Positions 21,749 through 32,268 of a stretch of 64,000 nt of DNA are shown here, piece by piece. The position numbers were made by a program, and so were the translations under genes. Under the pieces are notes generated by a model that worked only from the letters and a program-made list of their open reading frames with translations, was not told the origin of the DNA and ran no database searches. Each line of letters opens with the position of its first letter. Within the stretch, counting starts at the first letter, position 1. Origin of the DNA: a virus; the IMG/VR virus record IMGVR_UViG_3300037572_000374, positions 1-64,000 of that record, one strand, 5' to 3'.

Positions 21749-21797
21749 TACATTGGGGAGGCCATGCATGTAAAAGCCCTGTCTCCCTTTTATGTAT
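21748..21797 (+). other. Intergenic hairpin before the gene at 21817
   Basis: ATACAT/ATGTAT outer stem and GGGAG/CTCCC inner stem, with GGC/GCC further in. Ends 19 nt before the ATG. Confidence 0.65.
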
Positions 21798-21816
21798 CTG
21801 CTTAAAAGACAAATAC

Positions 21817-22575
21817 ATGAAAAAGATAAAAGTATTACCAAGCATAAAGTTAAAGCATCTTGATAGTATATCTCAAGAGACTCCAGAGTATGCTACAATA
21901 ATGAAAGAGGAGTTGGGTTTTAAAAATAATTGGTTCAAAAGAAAGTTTCACTTTATAAATAATTTCAAAACAGCTTTCTTGCTTGTTAATGAAATTAGAG
22001 GAATTGATCCAACAGAATTAACTTGGACAGAAGAGTGTCCAATTTTAAAGCCAGACAATATTGACTTCATTACGTTTCAAGCAATGATGGAATTACAAGC
22101 ATTATTAAATGGAGCTAAAGATGTAAAAGATATTACAGATCTAATTGCACAGTCAATTACAATTGCATGCTTCTCAGCTAATCATAAAGAGTTAGATTAT
22201 GATAGTGAGGGTGAAGTATTTGAAAAATTTAAAAATAAAATACTTAACTATAAGTATGTCGACATGATGGGTCTTTACAATTGGATTGTAAAGAGTTTGA
22301 CTCAATCGGCAGATGATTGGAATCAAAGATTCTTTTCAGTTGAGGTTAAAGATGTAGATTATGATTTAGCTGGAGGACATAGAATGTTTCAGTTTAATGT
22401 AATCATGACAATCAAAACAATATGTGAGGACTTCAATCTTCCATTTAAAGAAGCATGGCAGTTGAGTTATAATCTAGTACAGACAAACTCATATGCAAAA
22501 GCAACACAAGCACACATCCAAGATCAAATGAGAATTTTGAAAGAAGGAAAGATGAATGCTAAAAGAGGAAACTAA
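21817..22575 (+). CDS. Possible tail assembly chaperone-like protein
   Basis: 252 aa. The C-terminal third (DFNLPFKEAWQLSYNLVQTN, then SYAKATQAH) resembles phage proteins with a conserved PF.EAW..SY core that lie between connector and tape-measure genes. Role in tail assembly is inferred from this and from position. Confidence 0.5.
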   Translation: MKKIKVLPSIKLKHLDSISQETPEYATIMKEELGFKNNWFKRKFHFINNFKTAFLLVNEIRGIDPTELTWTEECPILKPDNIDFITFQAMMELQALLNGAKDVKDITDLIAQSITIACFSANHKELDYDSEGEVFEKFKNKILNYKYVDMMGLYNWIVKSLTQSADDWNQRFFSVEVKDVDYDLAGGHRMFQFNVIMTIKTICEDFNLPFKEAWQLSYNLVQTNSYAKATQAHIQDQMRILKEGKMNAKRGN

Positions 22576-22579
22576 ATTG

Positions 22580-22662
22580 GCAAGCAATATTACAGTCAGA
22601 AATATATTTCGCAAGTTATAAATTGGAGATATACGTCACGGACGAATTGGCTACTTGCTTGC
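22580..22662 (+). other. Long structured intergenic element, cloverleaf-like
   Basis: GCAAGCAA (22580-22587) pairs perfectly with TTGCTTGC (22655-22662). Inside are GAAATATATTTC, ATTT/AAAT and CGTC-ACG-GACG hairpins. 83 nt in total, ending 21 nt before the ATG at 22684. The outline recalls a tRNA but no tRNA motif is present. Confidence 0.55.
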
Positions 22663-22683
22663 TTTAATTTAAAAATAAACATC

Positions 22684-23136
22684 ATGGATGATAAGAAAAA
22701 AAAGAAAACTAGAATAGGTAGATTTTTACAATCGATCAATTTTAAGAAGGCTGCTGGTGTAGTTGGTAACTTGGTTACCGGAGACATTAAGGGAGCTTTG
22801 GATATCATATCTGACAAGGATAATGGAATGACTGATGCTGAAAGAGATTTTGCATTAACAGTTATGAAATTAGATATCCAAGAAATGGAATCAGTTACTC
22901 AGAGATGGGATTCAGATATGAAGTCTGATTCTTGGTTGAGTAAGAATGTAAGACCTATGAGTTTAGTTTTTCTAACAATATCAACTATGGTATTAATATA
23001 TTTAGATTTCTATCATGGAGTTGAATTAGATGTACCAGGAGAGTGGATTGAGTTACTCAAGTCATTATTGTTAGGAGTATACATTGCATACTTTGGTTCA
23101 AGAGGAGTTGAAAAATATAAATCAATAAGTAAATAA
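22684..23136 (+). CDS. Holin of the 3TM (GTA-holin-like) type
   Basis: 150 aa. Charged N-terminus, amphipathic middle, then WLSKNVRPMSLVFLTISTMV, with two clear membrane segments (about residues 100-117 and 127-142). The SWxxxxVRP signature before the membrane part is typical of 3TM phage holins. It would permeabilise the inner membrane for the endolysin. It is not next to the endolysin (41395). Confidence 0.7.
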   Translation: MDDKKKKKTRIGRFLQSINFKKAAGVVGNLVTGDIKGALDIISDKDNGMTDAERDFALTVMKLDIQEMESVTQRWDSDMKSDSWLSKNVRPMSLVFLTISTMVLIYLDFYHGVELDVPGEWIELLKSLLLGVYIAYFGSRGVEKYKSISK

Positions 23137-23142
23137 AAAAAT

Positions 23143-23592
23143 ATGATAGCAGATATAACAATTGCTGCACAAGCAGTAGGAATTACTGCTGTTGTAACAA
23201 ACAGTAGAGAAAAAATTGAAACTCAATTAAATCGAATTACTGGAATTGAAAATTTACCTTTAATGTTGGTCTCTTGGGATATGGAGTCAACTATTGCGTT
23301 TGATGACAATGGCTTCCTAACTAACCCAGTTACAAATGTAGTTGCTTTATTAATGGATAAAGCAGAAGACACATCGAAAGATGAAGCAGAGGCAACAGCT
23401 GAAGCAATGGGATTATTATATCAAAGATTTTTAATTGAATTAAGAAAGCAATTGATACAATATCAAAAAGTGCAGGGTGCAGATATTCTTTCAGAGATAT
23501 CTTATACCTTAGTGCCAAAGCATGGGCTTGGAAAGCATTCAGGGATCCTTGGAAGATTTACAATGCAATCTCAGATTGTAGATAACTGTTAA
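23143..23592 (+). CDS. Tail terminator or connector-like protein
   Basis: 149 aa, mixed alpha/beta. Size and position between holin and a neck-like protein, ahead of tail genes, fit a head-tail joining protein. No diagnostic motif. Confidence 0.45.
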   Translation: MIADITIAAQAVGITAVVTNSREKIETQLNRITGIENLPLMLVSWDMESTIAFDDNGFLTNPVTNVVALLMDKAEDTSKDEAEATAEAMGLLYQRFLIELRKQLIQYQKVQGADILSEISYTLVPKHGLGKHSGILGRFTMQSQIVDNC

Positions 23593-23604
23593 AATTAAAA
23601 AGAT

Positions 23605-24048
23605 ATGAGTTTTGTTTCAATAGCAAAAGATTTCTTATTACTTGTGAAGGGAGAATTGGATCCTTACACAACACAGAAATCTGAAATTAAGGTGGCAAAC
23701 TTTTTATCAGTTTCAATCTTTACACCAGCACACGTACAATTTGCTGCTTATGGAAGAGGACCAGGAAAACAACCACCACTGGATCCATTAATTGAATGGG
23801 TTAGAAAAAAGGGAATTGTTACTGGAGAAAAGAATATTAGAGGTGCTGCATTTGCAATAGCCAAAAGTATTGGAAAGAAAGGAACAAAGAATTATGTATC
23901 CAATGCTCCCAATGTAATAGAGGAAGCATTAGAAAAGCATTTGCACTTCTATGCAAATAAGCTGAATGACAATCACATAAAGAAAACTATAGAAAAACTT
24001 GATAGTAAGTATAAGAGTGATCTTAAACAAATCAAAGTTAGTTTATAA
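23605..24048 (+). CDS. Neck / tail-completion protein (HK97 gp10-like)
   Basis: 147 aa. The motif GRGPGKQPPLDPLIEWVRKK followed by AAFAIAKSIGKKGTK is typical of phage virion morphogenesis (gp10/gpS-like) proteins that join head and tail. Basic C-terminus. Confidence 0.65.
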   Translation: MSFVSIAKDFLLLVKGELDPYTTQKSEIKVANFLSVSIFTPAHVQFAAYGRGPGKQPPLDPLIEWVRKKGIVTGEKNIRGAAFAIAKSIGKKGTKNYVSNAPNVIEEALEKHLHFYANKLNDNHIKKTIEKLDSKYKSDLKQIKVSL

Positions 24049-24051
24049 AAA

Positions 24052-24106
24052 ATAGCTAGTTGTAAATTAGAATTTACCCAGTCGAAGCAAAATCGAAATT
24101 AGCAAC
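24052..24106 (+). other. Intergenic hairpin before the gene at 24120
   Basis: GTAAAT-TAGA-ATTTAC stem within an outer GTTG...CAAC. Ends about 13 nt before the ATG. Confidence 0.45.
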
Positions 24107-24119
24107 AAAAAATAAAAAT

Positions 24120-24287
24120 ATGAAATCAGAAGGATTAGGAGATTCAATAGAGAAGTTCACTAAGGCTACTGGTATCAAAAAAGCAGTAGAAATGGTCTTG
24201 GGGAAAGATTGTGGATGTGAAGAAAGAAAAGAAATTTTGAATAAGAAGTTTCCATATAGAAATAAAAACGGAAACATAAAAAGATAG
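24120..24287 (+). CDS. Small conserved-looking late protein
   Basis: 55 aa (ATG 24120, TAG 24285-24287). Reads GLGDSIEKFTKATGIKKAVE with DCGCEERKE, a CxC motif. I recall similar short proteins in flavobacterial phages beside tail genes. Function unknown. Confidence 0.6.
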   Translation: MKSEGLGDSIEKFTKATGIKKAVEMVLGKDCGCEERKEILNKKFPYRNKNGNIKR

Positions 24288-24319
24288 GCTTAGGCCATGA
24301 ATTTAAAAACAAAATAAAC

Positions 24320-25327
24320 ATGGCATTAACTATACAGACTGAAATCTTAGGTCAAGAGGCTACAAGTGCAAATACTTATTGTTACTTATATGAGCCTTTA
24401 AGAGTTGTAATTACTGAAAGTGATGCAACAGCAACAAAAATATTTATTGAATTAGAAATTTTAGAAACTTCTAATCACACTACTGTGGTTGAGAATTTAG
24501 TTAACTATGGAGAGTATGATATTAATTCAGGACAATCTCTTTCTGTAGATTTAATGAAACTAGCTCAACAGCATCATGATGCAAGAGTATATAAATATTC
24601 TACAGTTAGTGAAATTACAGACAATACAATTGGATGGCACTCTGTGGTATCTAGATATGTATATAAGTTTAAAATAACTTCAGATATTACTACTACAGCA
24701 ACCAATGTTTTAAAGCAGCCAATTATTGGTGGAAGAGCTTTTCCAGACTTTGTAGCTACAGTAGATTCAACTCAAGATTTAACTGAGGGATATATAGAGA
24801 ATGTTGATATGGTTGGTAGGTTTAAACTATTCCCATCATTCGCATGCTCTCTAGTTTCTCCAACACTTCAAGATTCAAGTCCAAGTATAACTTCTTTCAC
24901 CTCTGGTGTAGGAGCTGATGTATGTGGAGGTTTTCTAATTTGGAAAAGTAGATTTGGAGGATGGATGTCTTGGGGATTCAAGCTGAAGGTAGAAACTCAA
25001 GCAAGACAATACTCAGGAAACATTGAGGGTGGAATGTTTGATTCAACCTTAGATGTGGGAGGTAATCCTTACATAGGAGTTGACTATACTGGAATTACTA
25101 CATCTTATGGAGTAAAGTTAAAAGAACTCAATTTAACGAGCGAAGAATTAAGAGCAGTGGCAGGCTTACAAGCCTCACCAGCTGTTTATTATATGAAAAC
25201 TGCTACAAGTTCATTAGAACTTATGAGAGTGTCTTCAGTTAGTGCACCAATAGATAACAAAGCTAATGGTGGAGACTTTTCTGTAACACTAAAAAGCATT
25301 TCTCAGTCATCACAAAAGACAAGATAA
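24320..25327 (+). CDS. Tail protein, possible distal tail component
   Basis: 335 aa, beta-rich throughout with a long conserved-looking centre (GGFLIWKSRFGGWMSWGFKL). Lies 3 nt upstream of the large hub-like protein. A Dit-like or baseplate role is inferred. Confidence 0.5.
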   Translation: MALTIQTEILGQEATSANTYCYLYEPLRVVITESDATATKIFIELEILETSNHTTVVENLVNYGEYDINSGQSLSVDLMKLAQQHHDARVYKYSTVSEITDNTIGWHSVVSRYVYKFKITSDITTTATNVLKQPIIGGRAFPDFVATVDSTQDLTEGYIENVDMVGRFKLFPSFACSLVSPTLQDSSPSITSFTSGVGADVCGGFLIWKSRFGGWMSWGFKLKVETQARQYSGNIEGGMFDSTLDVGGNPYIGVDYTGITTSYGVKLKELNLTSEELRAVAGLQASPAVYYMKTATSSLELMRVSSVSAPIDNKANGGDFSVTLKSISQSSQKTR

Positions 25328-25330
25328 AGA

Positions 25331-28162
25331 ATGGGAACGAGAATTGAAATATATAAAAATGAAGAGTGGCAAGCTCTTCAGCTGTCTAACAAGACTGCTA
25401 TAAAGTACAATGCTGTTATAAACAAAATTGGAAAAGTTGCATCAAGGGAGATTAGTCACACCAATACTTTCGATCTCCCACCAACACATCAAAATATAAA
25501 GACATTAGGATTGAACGTTTTCAATCCTTCTGATCTTGCAAAAGCAATGAATGCAAAATATGTCGCAAGATATTATGTAGAAGATAAACTTCTACAAAAA
25601 GGATTCATTGTAATTAATAATACAAATGGTGGATCAATTAAAGTAAATTTAATTGACGAAGCCTTAGATTTAACAACCAAGTGGGGATCAATGTCTTATC
25701 AAGACTTACTAATGAGTGAGTCAATAGATATCCCAGCCGATTATGTAACAGCCATTGATGAGTTGAAAGCATACGACATGGACAAGACAGATGTGTTAGA
25801 TCTATTAAGTGAAGTAGGAACAAGAGGATATAATTTATGTTTGTTCCCTCACAACTTAAACATCATTGGAGATGATTTTCAAATCGACGACAATGGAGTA
25901 AGAGTTGACAATGCATTTAATCCATATCAGTCAAGACCAATTTTTAGTGCAAAGGCATTGTTTGATCTTGCAACTGAATCGTTTGGATATACTCCAACGT
26001 ATGATGACACAATAGATTGGGATGTAGTCGATAAGACTTTCATCGTCAATAATGGATTAGAGAAAAATGCAAAAGGAGAAAATGGAATACAGACTAAGGT
26101 TGGAGCTAACATAGCATTCAATGGACCTTACAATGTAGACTATGCAGGAGCTGAATCAAACTTCCATAGTGGATATACATTATTCAATTACCCATCAACA
26201 AGTTCATTGAAACCAAATGACGTTGCAGGTTGGGTCAATCCAACATCGTTGGTATATTACAATTACTTTTTCGATGTTCCAAATTTGGATCCATGGATGA
26301 GTGAGAATTCAATATATGTACCAGATGTTGCAGCAGGAAATGTTGGAACAATAACTATGAGGGGTGTTTATGGAGAATCAGTTGGTACTGAGAATCAAAT
26401 CGTTCATATGATTTGGAAGAATGCCACTCCTGGAGGAAATATAATTACAAGTGAATCTACTACAATAGATGTTACACCAATGGCTTCAAATGCCATAGAG
26501 GTAGTTATAAATAAAACGTTATTTGATACTGTGCCAGCTGGAGCAGATTCTTTAATTGGAATCATGTTTTCATATGGAAGAAGTCAATTACAAGTTGGTC
26601 TGTCTCAGATTAGAAACATGACTGTAACTGAAACGTTTTTACCAGAAGGTGTAGTTGCTTTTGATGAGCAAGGACAATACTTACCTGATGAAGTAGATCT
26701 TAGATATGCAGCACCAAGTAAAAGTATTAAAGACATACTATCTGGTGTGATGCATAAAGAAGGAATCTTGATGAATGTCAATTCGTTTGACAAAACAATT
26801 AAGTTCTTTGCTTATGGAGAATATCAAACGCAAAAAGAAAGTGGAAACTATTATGACTGGTCAGATTATTTGATTAGAGACGGATCCTTTTTACACAATA
26901 CAGATTATGGAAAGAGTTTTGGTAGATCAAATGTCATAGGACTATCTTCTCCATATCCAGGAAATACATTTATCTACTCCTTAGAAAATCAAGGAGAGGA
27001 TTCTAAATATAAAGAATCTGTAAATAATTTTGTATCTCAATTTAGTGATATAATAAATGTTCAAGAAATAAATAATTCACTAGTACCTTATTTTGAATAC
27101 GAACACAAGGGATTTGGATTGGTAGAACAAGAAGGAACTTTGGGTACATTAAGTCAACAAAGATTTAATGGAGTAACTCAAGGAAGTTTAGTAGGATTAC
27201 CCAAGCTAGCAAATGTCAACTATGCAATACTTCCAAGTGGAGTTAGGCAGTGGTATGATCTTGTTGATAAGGCTGTTAGGGTGAATGCTAAATTTCTTCT
27301 ACCAGTTGATGTTGTAAAGAACATTGATCTAAGTCAACCAGTATATGTTGAAGAATTAGGAGGGTTTTATATTATAGAGGAGATTGCAGAATATGTAAAT
27401 GGTCAGCAACAAGTAACTGTTAAGTTGATAAAACTTATAGATAACTTGTTAGGAGATTATGATACTGGAGGAGCAATTGATATAGCTGCTGGAGTAACAT
27501 TAGTTTCAACAGCTTATGCACCCAACAATCTTGTTGGACCATTTAATTATGGAGTGTACAATGTTGTGAATTTTGCAAACTATACTCCAATATCAGCAGA
27601 AATATCTTATCAAAAGTTAACTGATAATATCGATAATGGAGGAGTAGCTACTGGCTCTCCATCTGTTGTAGACTTTACAGCTAATTTAGGATCACCTTAT
27701 ACAAACATCAATATAAATCTTGCGGCATCAATACCAATTACAGCTGCAGAGGAAGGATGGTATGAAATTCAGGTGAGTGCTGATAATGCAGCAAGTGAAG
27801 CATTATCTTCAAATATAGAATATGCTTATTTAGGTGATTCGTCGCCACCACCAGCTCCAAGTGTGAGTGTGTATGTGGATTTATTCCCTACAATTACACC
27901 AGCAAGTGGATCTGAGTATATGGTCTTTTCATACGATAATCATACAGCTCTACCAACAAGTTCAGTACTTACTTGGCAGAAGTGGGGTTATTTAACACAA
28001 GTTCCTTTAGGAATAGAAAGAACAACTACATTCCCAACGAATGTAAGTTCTGGAACACAGTTAGTAGACTTTATAGATGGAGCAGGGTTTTACCATGTAA
28101 CTTTAACAACCAATGAAGGAGAATCTGAAGAATTATTCATAGGAGGACATTTCATAACTTAA
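25331..28162 (+). CDS. Large tail hub / baseplate protein
   Basis: 943 aa. N-terminus follows the pattern of a tail hub seen in Bacteroidota phages (REISHTNTFDLPPTHQNIK, then ARYYVEDKLLQKGFIVI). The C-terminal part (about residues 710-943) is immunoglobulin-like beta repeats. Likely forms the tail tip together with the preceding protein. Confidence 0.6.
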   Translation: MGTRIEIYKNEEWQALQLSNKTAIKYNAVINKIGKVASREISHTNTFDLPPTHQNIKTLGLNVFNPSDLAKAMNAKYVARYYVEDKLLQKGFIVINNTNGGSIKVNLIDEALDLTTKWGSMSYQDLLMSESIDIPADYVTAIDELKAYDMDKTDVLDLLSEVGTRGYNLCLFPHNLNIIGDDFQIDDNGVRVDNAFNPYQSRPIFSAKALFDLATESFGYTPTYDDTIDWDVVDKTFIVNNGLEKNAKGENGIQTKVGANIAFNGPYNVDYAGAESNFHSGYTLFNYPSTSSLKPNDVAGWVNPTSLVYYNYFFDVPNLDPWMSENSIYVPDVAAGNVGTITMRGVYGESVGTENQIVHMIWKNATPGGNIITSESTTIDVTPMASNAIEVVINKTLFDTVPAGADSLIGIMFSYGRSQLQVGLSQIRNMTVTETFLPEGVVAFDEQGQYLPDEVDLRYAAPSKSIKDILSGVMHKEGILMNVNSFDKTIKFFAYGEYQTQKESGNYYDWSDYLIRDGSFLHNTDYGKSFGRSNVIGLSSPYPGNTFIYSLENQGEDSKYKESVNNFVSQFSDIINVQEINNSLVPYFEYEHKGFGLVEQEGTLGTLSQQRFNGVTQGSLVGLPKLANVNYAILPSGVRQWYDLVDKAVRVNAKFLLPVDVVKNIDLSQPVYVEELGGFYIIEEIAEYVNGQQQVTVKLIKLIDNLLGDYDTGGAIDIAAGVTLVSTAYAPNNLVGPFNYGVYNVVNFANYTPISAEISYQKLTDNIDNGGVATGSPSVVDFTANLGSPYTNININLAASIPITAAEEGWYEIQVSADNAASEALSSNIEYAYLGDSSPPPAPSVSVYVDLFPTITPASGSEYMVFSYDNHTALPTSSVLTWQKWGYLTQVPLGIERTTTFPTNVSSGTQLVDFIDGAGFYHVTLTTNEGESEELFIGGHFIT

Positions 28163-28172
28163 AAAAAATGAC

Positions 28173-30824
28173 ATGGCAATAAATAAAAAGAACAGTATTC
28201 GTACTGACATATCAATCAACTCAAGTGGTGCTCAAGCAAGCATCACTAAGTTGTTTGATAAAATAAAGAGAGGACAATCGGACGTTTCGAAAGGAACGAA
28301 GAAAGCCACAACTGGCTTAGGAAAGATGGGATCCACAGCTGCCACTGCCGGAAAAAAGGGTGGTGCTGGAATGGGATTCTTATCAAAAGGATTGAAAGGA
28401 GCTAAGGCAGCAGTATTGTCTATGATCCCAGCATTGGGAGGATTGACTACAGCATTTGCAGCTACTGGAATTGGTGCAATTGTTATTGCAGCAGTAGCTT
28501 TAGGAGCAGCATTTATTGGTGCCATTAAAACTGGAGCAAAGTTTGGAAAAGCACTTAGTGCCTTAAAGGGTATCTCTGGTGCAACAAACGAAGAGATGTC
28601 AGCTTTGTCGACTCAGGCAAAAAACTTAGGAGCTAGTACTGCTTTTACAGCATCTGAAGTAGTTAAGCTACAAACAGAATTGGCAAAATTAGGTTTTGAG
28701 GCAGGGCAAATTCAACAAGCTACACCATCAATCTTAGACTTAGCAGCTTCTTTGGAAGTAGATTTAGCATCAGCAGCAGAATTCGCTGGATCGGTAGTTA
28801 GATCGTTTGGACTTGATGCATCAGAAACTCAAAGAGTAGTTGATGTAATGGCAGCATCTGCAACTGGATCTGCTCAATCATTTGGTTCATTAGTTGAGTC
28901 ATTTAAACTAGCAGCACCAACAGCAAGAGCTTTGGGTGTGTCTGTAGAAGAGACTGGAGCACTATTAGGAGCATTAGCAAATAATGGTTTAAAGGGATCT
29001 ATTGCAGGTACTGGTTTATCTAAAGTATTCATACAGTTAGCAAAAGAAGGATTAACTCTAGATCAAGGTTTAGATAAAGTAAGAAACTCTTCTGACAAAC
29101 TAAACACAGCTATTGATTTAGTAGGTGTGATTGGATCCAAGTCATTATTGACATTGGCAGAATCAGGAGATGATATAGATCGACTGACTGGACAATTATT
29201 AGCAGCAGAAGGAGCTGCACAAGCATTAGCAGAAACAAAGTTAGACAACCTTAGTGGAGACGTAACTAAATTAGGATCTGCATGGGAAGGATTTATCTTA
29301 GGTATCGAAGATGGAAGTGGAGCATTGAATTCACTTGCAAGAGGAGCAATTCAACTTCTAACTGGAGCGATTACTGGAATGACAGACCTATTTTTCTATT
29401 TAGGATTTGCATGGGACGATGGATGGAATCAAATAAAGCTAAGAGCTGAGGGTGGAGCTAAATATATTTCAGGACAGTTTAGTCTTTTAGGAGGAGCTAT
29501 TAAGCTATTTGCAAATGAGGCAATGTTAATGCTTTCTAAAATTCCTATCATAGGAGAAGCTATTGATGAATCAGCAGTAAGAGCTAATATCGATGCAGCC
29601 AAAGAACAATTAATATCTGCAGCAGCACAAATTAGGCAAGCTCAAGCTAAACTTGATAAGGCGAATCTTAATGATGCAACCTTTATGGCTCGACTTATCG
29701 AAGCTAAAAAAGGTGAAGCAATAGCAATTCAAAAGGCTCAAGATCAAAAGGCAGCTGATAAAAAGATTGAGGAAGATCAAGAAGCCTTAATTAAGAGACA
29801 GGAAAAAGATGCTAAAACTTTAGCAGGTATTAAGGAGAAGATAGCAAAGCAAACTGCAGATCAAGAAGCAGTGACTGATGAAGAAAAGTTAGCACTGAAG
29901 AGAGAAAGACAGTTAGCAGAGCTAGATGATCTTTATATTTCGGCAGCAGAAAAGCAAGCAGTAGAGAAAGAGATAAACGATCTTTATGATGCTAAGAAGG
30001 CTGAATTAGACGAAAAGAAAAAAGTCGAAAAGGAGGAAAAAGAAGCAGCAGCTGAAGCCTTACGTTTGGAAAAGCAATTAGAATTAGATGCTTTAGAATT
30101 AGAAAGATTATTACAGAACGATCAATTAACTTATGATGAGAGAGAGAGGCTACAATTAGATTATCTCGAAAAGAAAAGGTTACATGAAGTAAGTAATGAA
30201 AAGCTAACTAAGGAGCAAATTGAATTAATTGACAAGAAGGCTGAAAAAGCCAAGAAGAAAGTACAAGATGCAGAAGCAAAAGCTTCTAAGGATCTTCAAG
30301 ATAAAGTAGTGAATGATGCTCTGAATGGAGCAGCTGAAGCATTTGGTATTGCACAAGAAGTTGCAGTAGCTAAAATGATTATGGCAGCACCTGAAGCAAT
30401 TTCGGGATCATTTAAGAATGCAGCAATGGCATATGCACCACCAATGTCTCAGATAATGGGAGCGCTGGGAGCAGCTGGAGTTGTTGCACCAATAATAAAA
30501 GGACTAGGAGATATAAAGAAGGCTAGATTTGGAAAGAAAGGAAAATCATCAGGTGGTGGTGGTGGAGGTGGAAACATCTCAATGCCACAAGTTGGTGGAG
30601 GAGGAGACATGGCTGGAATAGCATCAAGTGCAATTTCAGATATAGCAGCAAATAATGCAGCTAGAGTAGGAGTAGATCCAAGTATTGGAGGAGCAGCTGG
30701 AGCATCAGCAGCCAACAATGTAATGGGTGGTAGCTCAAACAATGTTACTTTCTCAGAAGGACAATATTCTGACTTCACAAATCAAATAGCATTCAGAGAA
30801 TCGTTAACATCAATAGGAGGATAA
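28173..30824 (+). CDS. Tail tape measure protein
   Basis: 883 aa. A TP901-type core (residues about 125-300) with LGASTAFTASEVVKLQTELA, FAGSVVRSFGLD and LGALANNGLKGSIAGTGL. Two hydrophobic segments near 80-120, a long charged coiled coil at about 460-700 and a Gly-rich stretch near residue 795. It sets tail length; 883 aa would suggest a tail of roughly 130 nm if the usual residue-length relation holds. Ends 2 nt before the protease gene. Confidence 0.88.
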   Translation: MAINKKNSIRTDISINSSGAQASITKLFDKIKRGQSDVSKGTKKATTGLGKMGSTAATAGKKGGAGMGFLSKGLKGAKAAVLSMIPALGGLTTAFAATGIGAIVIAAVALGAAFIGAIKTGAKFGKALSALKGISGATNEEMSALSTQAKNLGASTAFTASEVVKLQTELAKLGFEAGQIQQATPSILDLAASLEVDLASAAEFAGSVVRSFGLDASETQRVVDVMAASATGSAQSFGSLVESFKLAAPTARALGVSVEETGALLGALANNGLKGSIAGTGLSKVFIQLAKEGLTLDQGLDKVRNSSDKLNTAIDLVGVIGSKSLLTLAESGDDIDRLTGQLLAAEGAAQALAETKLDNLSGDVTKLGSAWEGFILGIEDGSGALNSLARGAIQLLTGAITGMTDLFFYLGFAWDDGWNQIKLRAEGGAKYISGQFSLLGGAIKLFANEAMLMLSKIPIIGEAIDESAVRANIDAAKEQLISAAAQIRQAQAKLDKANLNDATFMARLIEAKKGEAIAIQKAQDQKAADKKIEEDQEALIKRQEKDAKTLAGIKEKIAKQTADQEAVTDEEKLALKRERQLAELDDLYISAAEKQAVEKEINDLYDAKKAELDEKKKVEKEEKEAAAEALRLEKQLELDALELERLLQNDQLTYDERERLQLDYLEKKRLHEVSNEKLTKEQIELIDKKAEKAKKKVQDAEAKASKDLQDKVVNDALNGAAEAFGIAQEVAVAKMIMAAPEAISGSFKNAAMAYAPPMSQIMGALGAAGVVAPIIKGLGDIKKARFGKKGKSSGGGGGGGNISMPQVGGGGDMAGIASSAISDIAANNAARVGVDPSIGGAAGASAANNVMGGSSNNVTFSEGQYSDFTNQIAFRESLTSIGG

Positions 30825-30826
30825 TC

Positions 30827-32266
30827 ATGGATAAAGAAACAAAGCAAGTAATTAAAAATGCAGGTGGAGAAATTATCAAAGTCATAAAGATGCATGGTGA
30901 AGTTTTAGATGAGGTTACATTAGCTGATCTTAAAGGACAGACTGGAAAAGTTAGTAATTTTGATACACTTGTTGTAGAGATTGCTAGTCCAGGTGGTTCA
31001 GTATCTGAAGGTTTAGATATCATGGTATGGCTAGATAAGCTATCCCAAGAGGGAAAACAAATTGTAACAGTAGTAACTGCAAACAGTTACTCTATTGCAT
31101 CATTGATAATGTTAGTGGCTGATATAAAATTAATCAGCACACATGGAAAAGTAATGGTCCATAACCCGATGGTTCCATTGTTAGAATATGTGAATGCTAA
31201 CGACTTACAACAATATATAGATAACTTGAGGCAACTTGAGAATACGATGTATGAATTGTATGAATTTTTTACAGGGTTAAAACAAGAGCAGATCAAAATG
31301 CTTATGGATAAAGAGAGTTATCTAACACCACAAGAAGCAGTTGACTTAGGTTTTGCTGACATGGTGGTGGATATCAAACCAAAGTCATATGAAATGACTG
31401 CAAATAATAAAAAACCAATAAATATGTCTAAGACACTAAACATCCTAAACAAAGTGATAGGAATGGTAAACAAGTCTGAGTTCATTAATCAAATTTATTC
31501 TGACCTCGAAGGAGGTGAGGTTGAGATCTTTCAAAGTGATGCTGCAACGTATCAAGTTGGAGATAGAACTTCAATGGAAGAAGGAGAAGTTGTTTTATCT
31601 GATGGTAGTAAATTAACTATCGTTGAGGGTAAAATTTCTGAGATTAGTAGATCAGCAGAAGGTGAAGTAGCTCCAGAAGCTGCTGAATTCAACGAAGGTG
31701 AAGCACCTAAAGAAATCCTAACAGAGGAAATGGTAGAAGAAGAGGCTCCAGCAATGGAACAAGCTGACGAGATCATGGCTGAGGATGAAGTTATCGAAGA
31801 AGCAGCTCCTGCTGTAGAAGAGGTAGTTGAGGCTGCACCTAAATCAATCATCGAAACCAAAAAAGAAACTGTATCGACTAAAGAAATCATCAACGAAGAG
31901 GTTGAGATGAAAGAAGAAGAAATGGTAGCTGAAGAGGTTGAAATGAAAGAAGAAGAAATGATTGAGGAAGAAATGGCTCAAGATGGTTCTGAAGAAGCTC
32001 TAGAAGTAACTGAAGATCATATGGCTGACATGCATGCTACAATCGAAGCTTTGGAATCTAGAATTGCACAACTTGAAGATATGATCTTAGGTTATGATTC
32101 TAAATTTGAAGCACTTTCTAAATTCGAAAACATTGCAACTGAAGCTATTGATACTTTAGCATCTAACACTGTTTCAAACTTTAAACCAGAAGCTAGAGTA
32201 GCAACTACTCCAGTGAAGTCTAAAGGAAGTATATTTTCACAATTAAAAACAAAAAGAGGACTTTAA
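30827..32266 (+). CDS. ClpP-type prohead protease fused to a scaffold domain
   Basis: 479 aa. N-terminal S14-like domain: ASPGGS (residues 53-58), nucleophile Ser in ANSYSIAS (about residue 89), His in KVMVHNP (about 112). The C-terminal half is extremely Glu-rich with MKEEEM repeats and ends in a coiled coil and basic tail, as scaffolds do. It should chaperone capsid assembly and then be cleaved. Lies between tape measure and major capsid gene, an unusual order. Confidence 0.85.
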   Translation: MDKETKQVIKNAGGEIIKVIKMHGEVLDEVTLADLKGQTGKVSNFDTLVVEIASPGGSVSEGLDIMVWLDKLSQEGKQIVTVVTANSYSIASLIMLVADIKLISTHGKVMVHNPMVPLLEYVNANDLQQYIDNLRQLENTMYELYEFFTGLKQEQIKMLMDKESYLTPQEAVDLGFADMVVDIKPKSYEMTANNKKPINMSKTLNILNKVIGMVNKSEFINQIYSDLEGGEVEIFQSDAATYQVGDRTSMEEGEVVLSDGSKLTIVEGKISEISRSAEGEVAPEAAEFNEGEAPKEILTEEMVEEEAPAMEQADEIMAEDEVIEEAAPAVEEVVEAAPKSIIETKKETVSTKEIINEEVEMKEEEMVAEEVEMKEEEMIEEEMAQDGSEEALEVTEDHMADMHATIEALESRIAQLEDMILGYDSKFEALSKFENIATEAIDTLASNTVSNFKPEARVATTPVKSKGSIFSQLKTKRGL

Positions 32267-32268
32267 TT

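Noticed and set aside
30449-30778. 109-codon leftward frame, Pro-rich
   Set aside because: Mirror of the Gly/Ala-rich end of the tape measure gene; shadow frame. Similar shadows exist opposite 31552-31893, 36570-36941 and 57951-58274.
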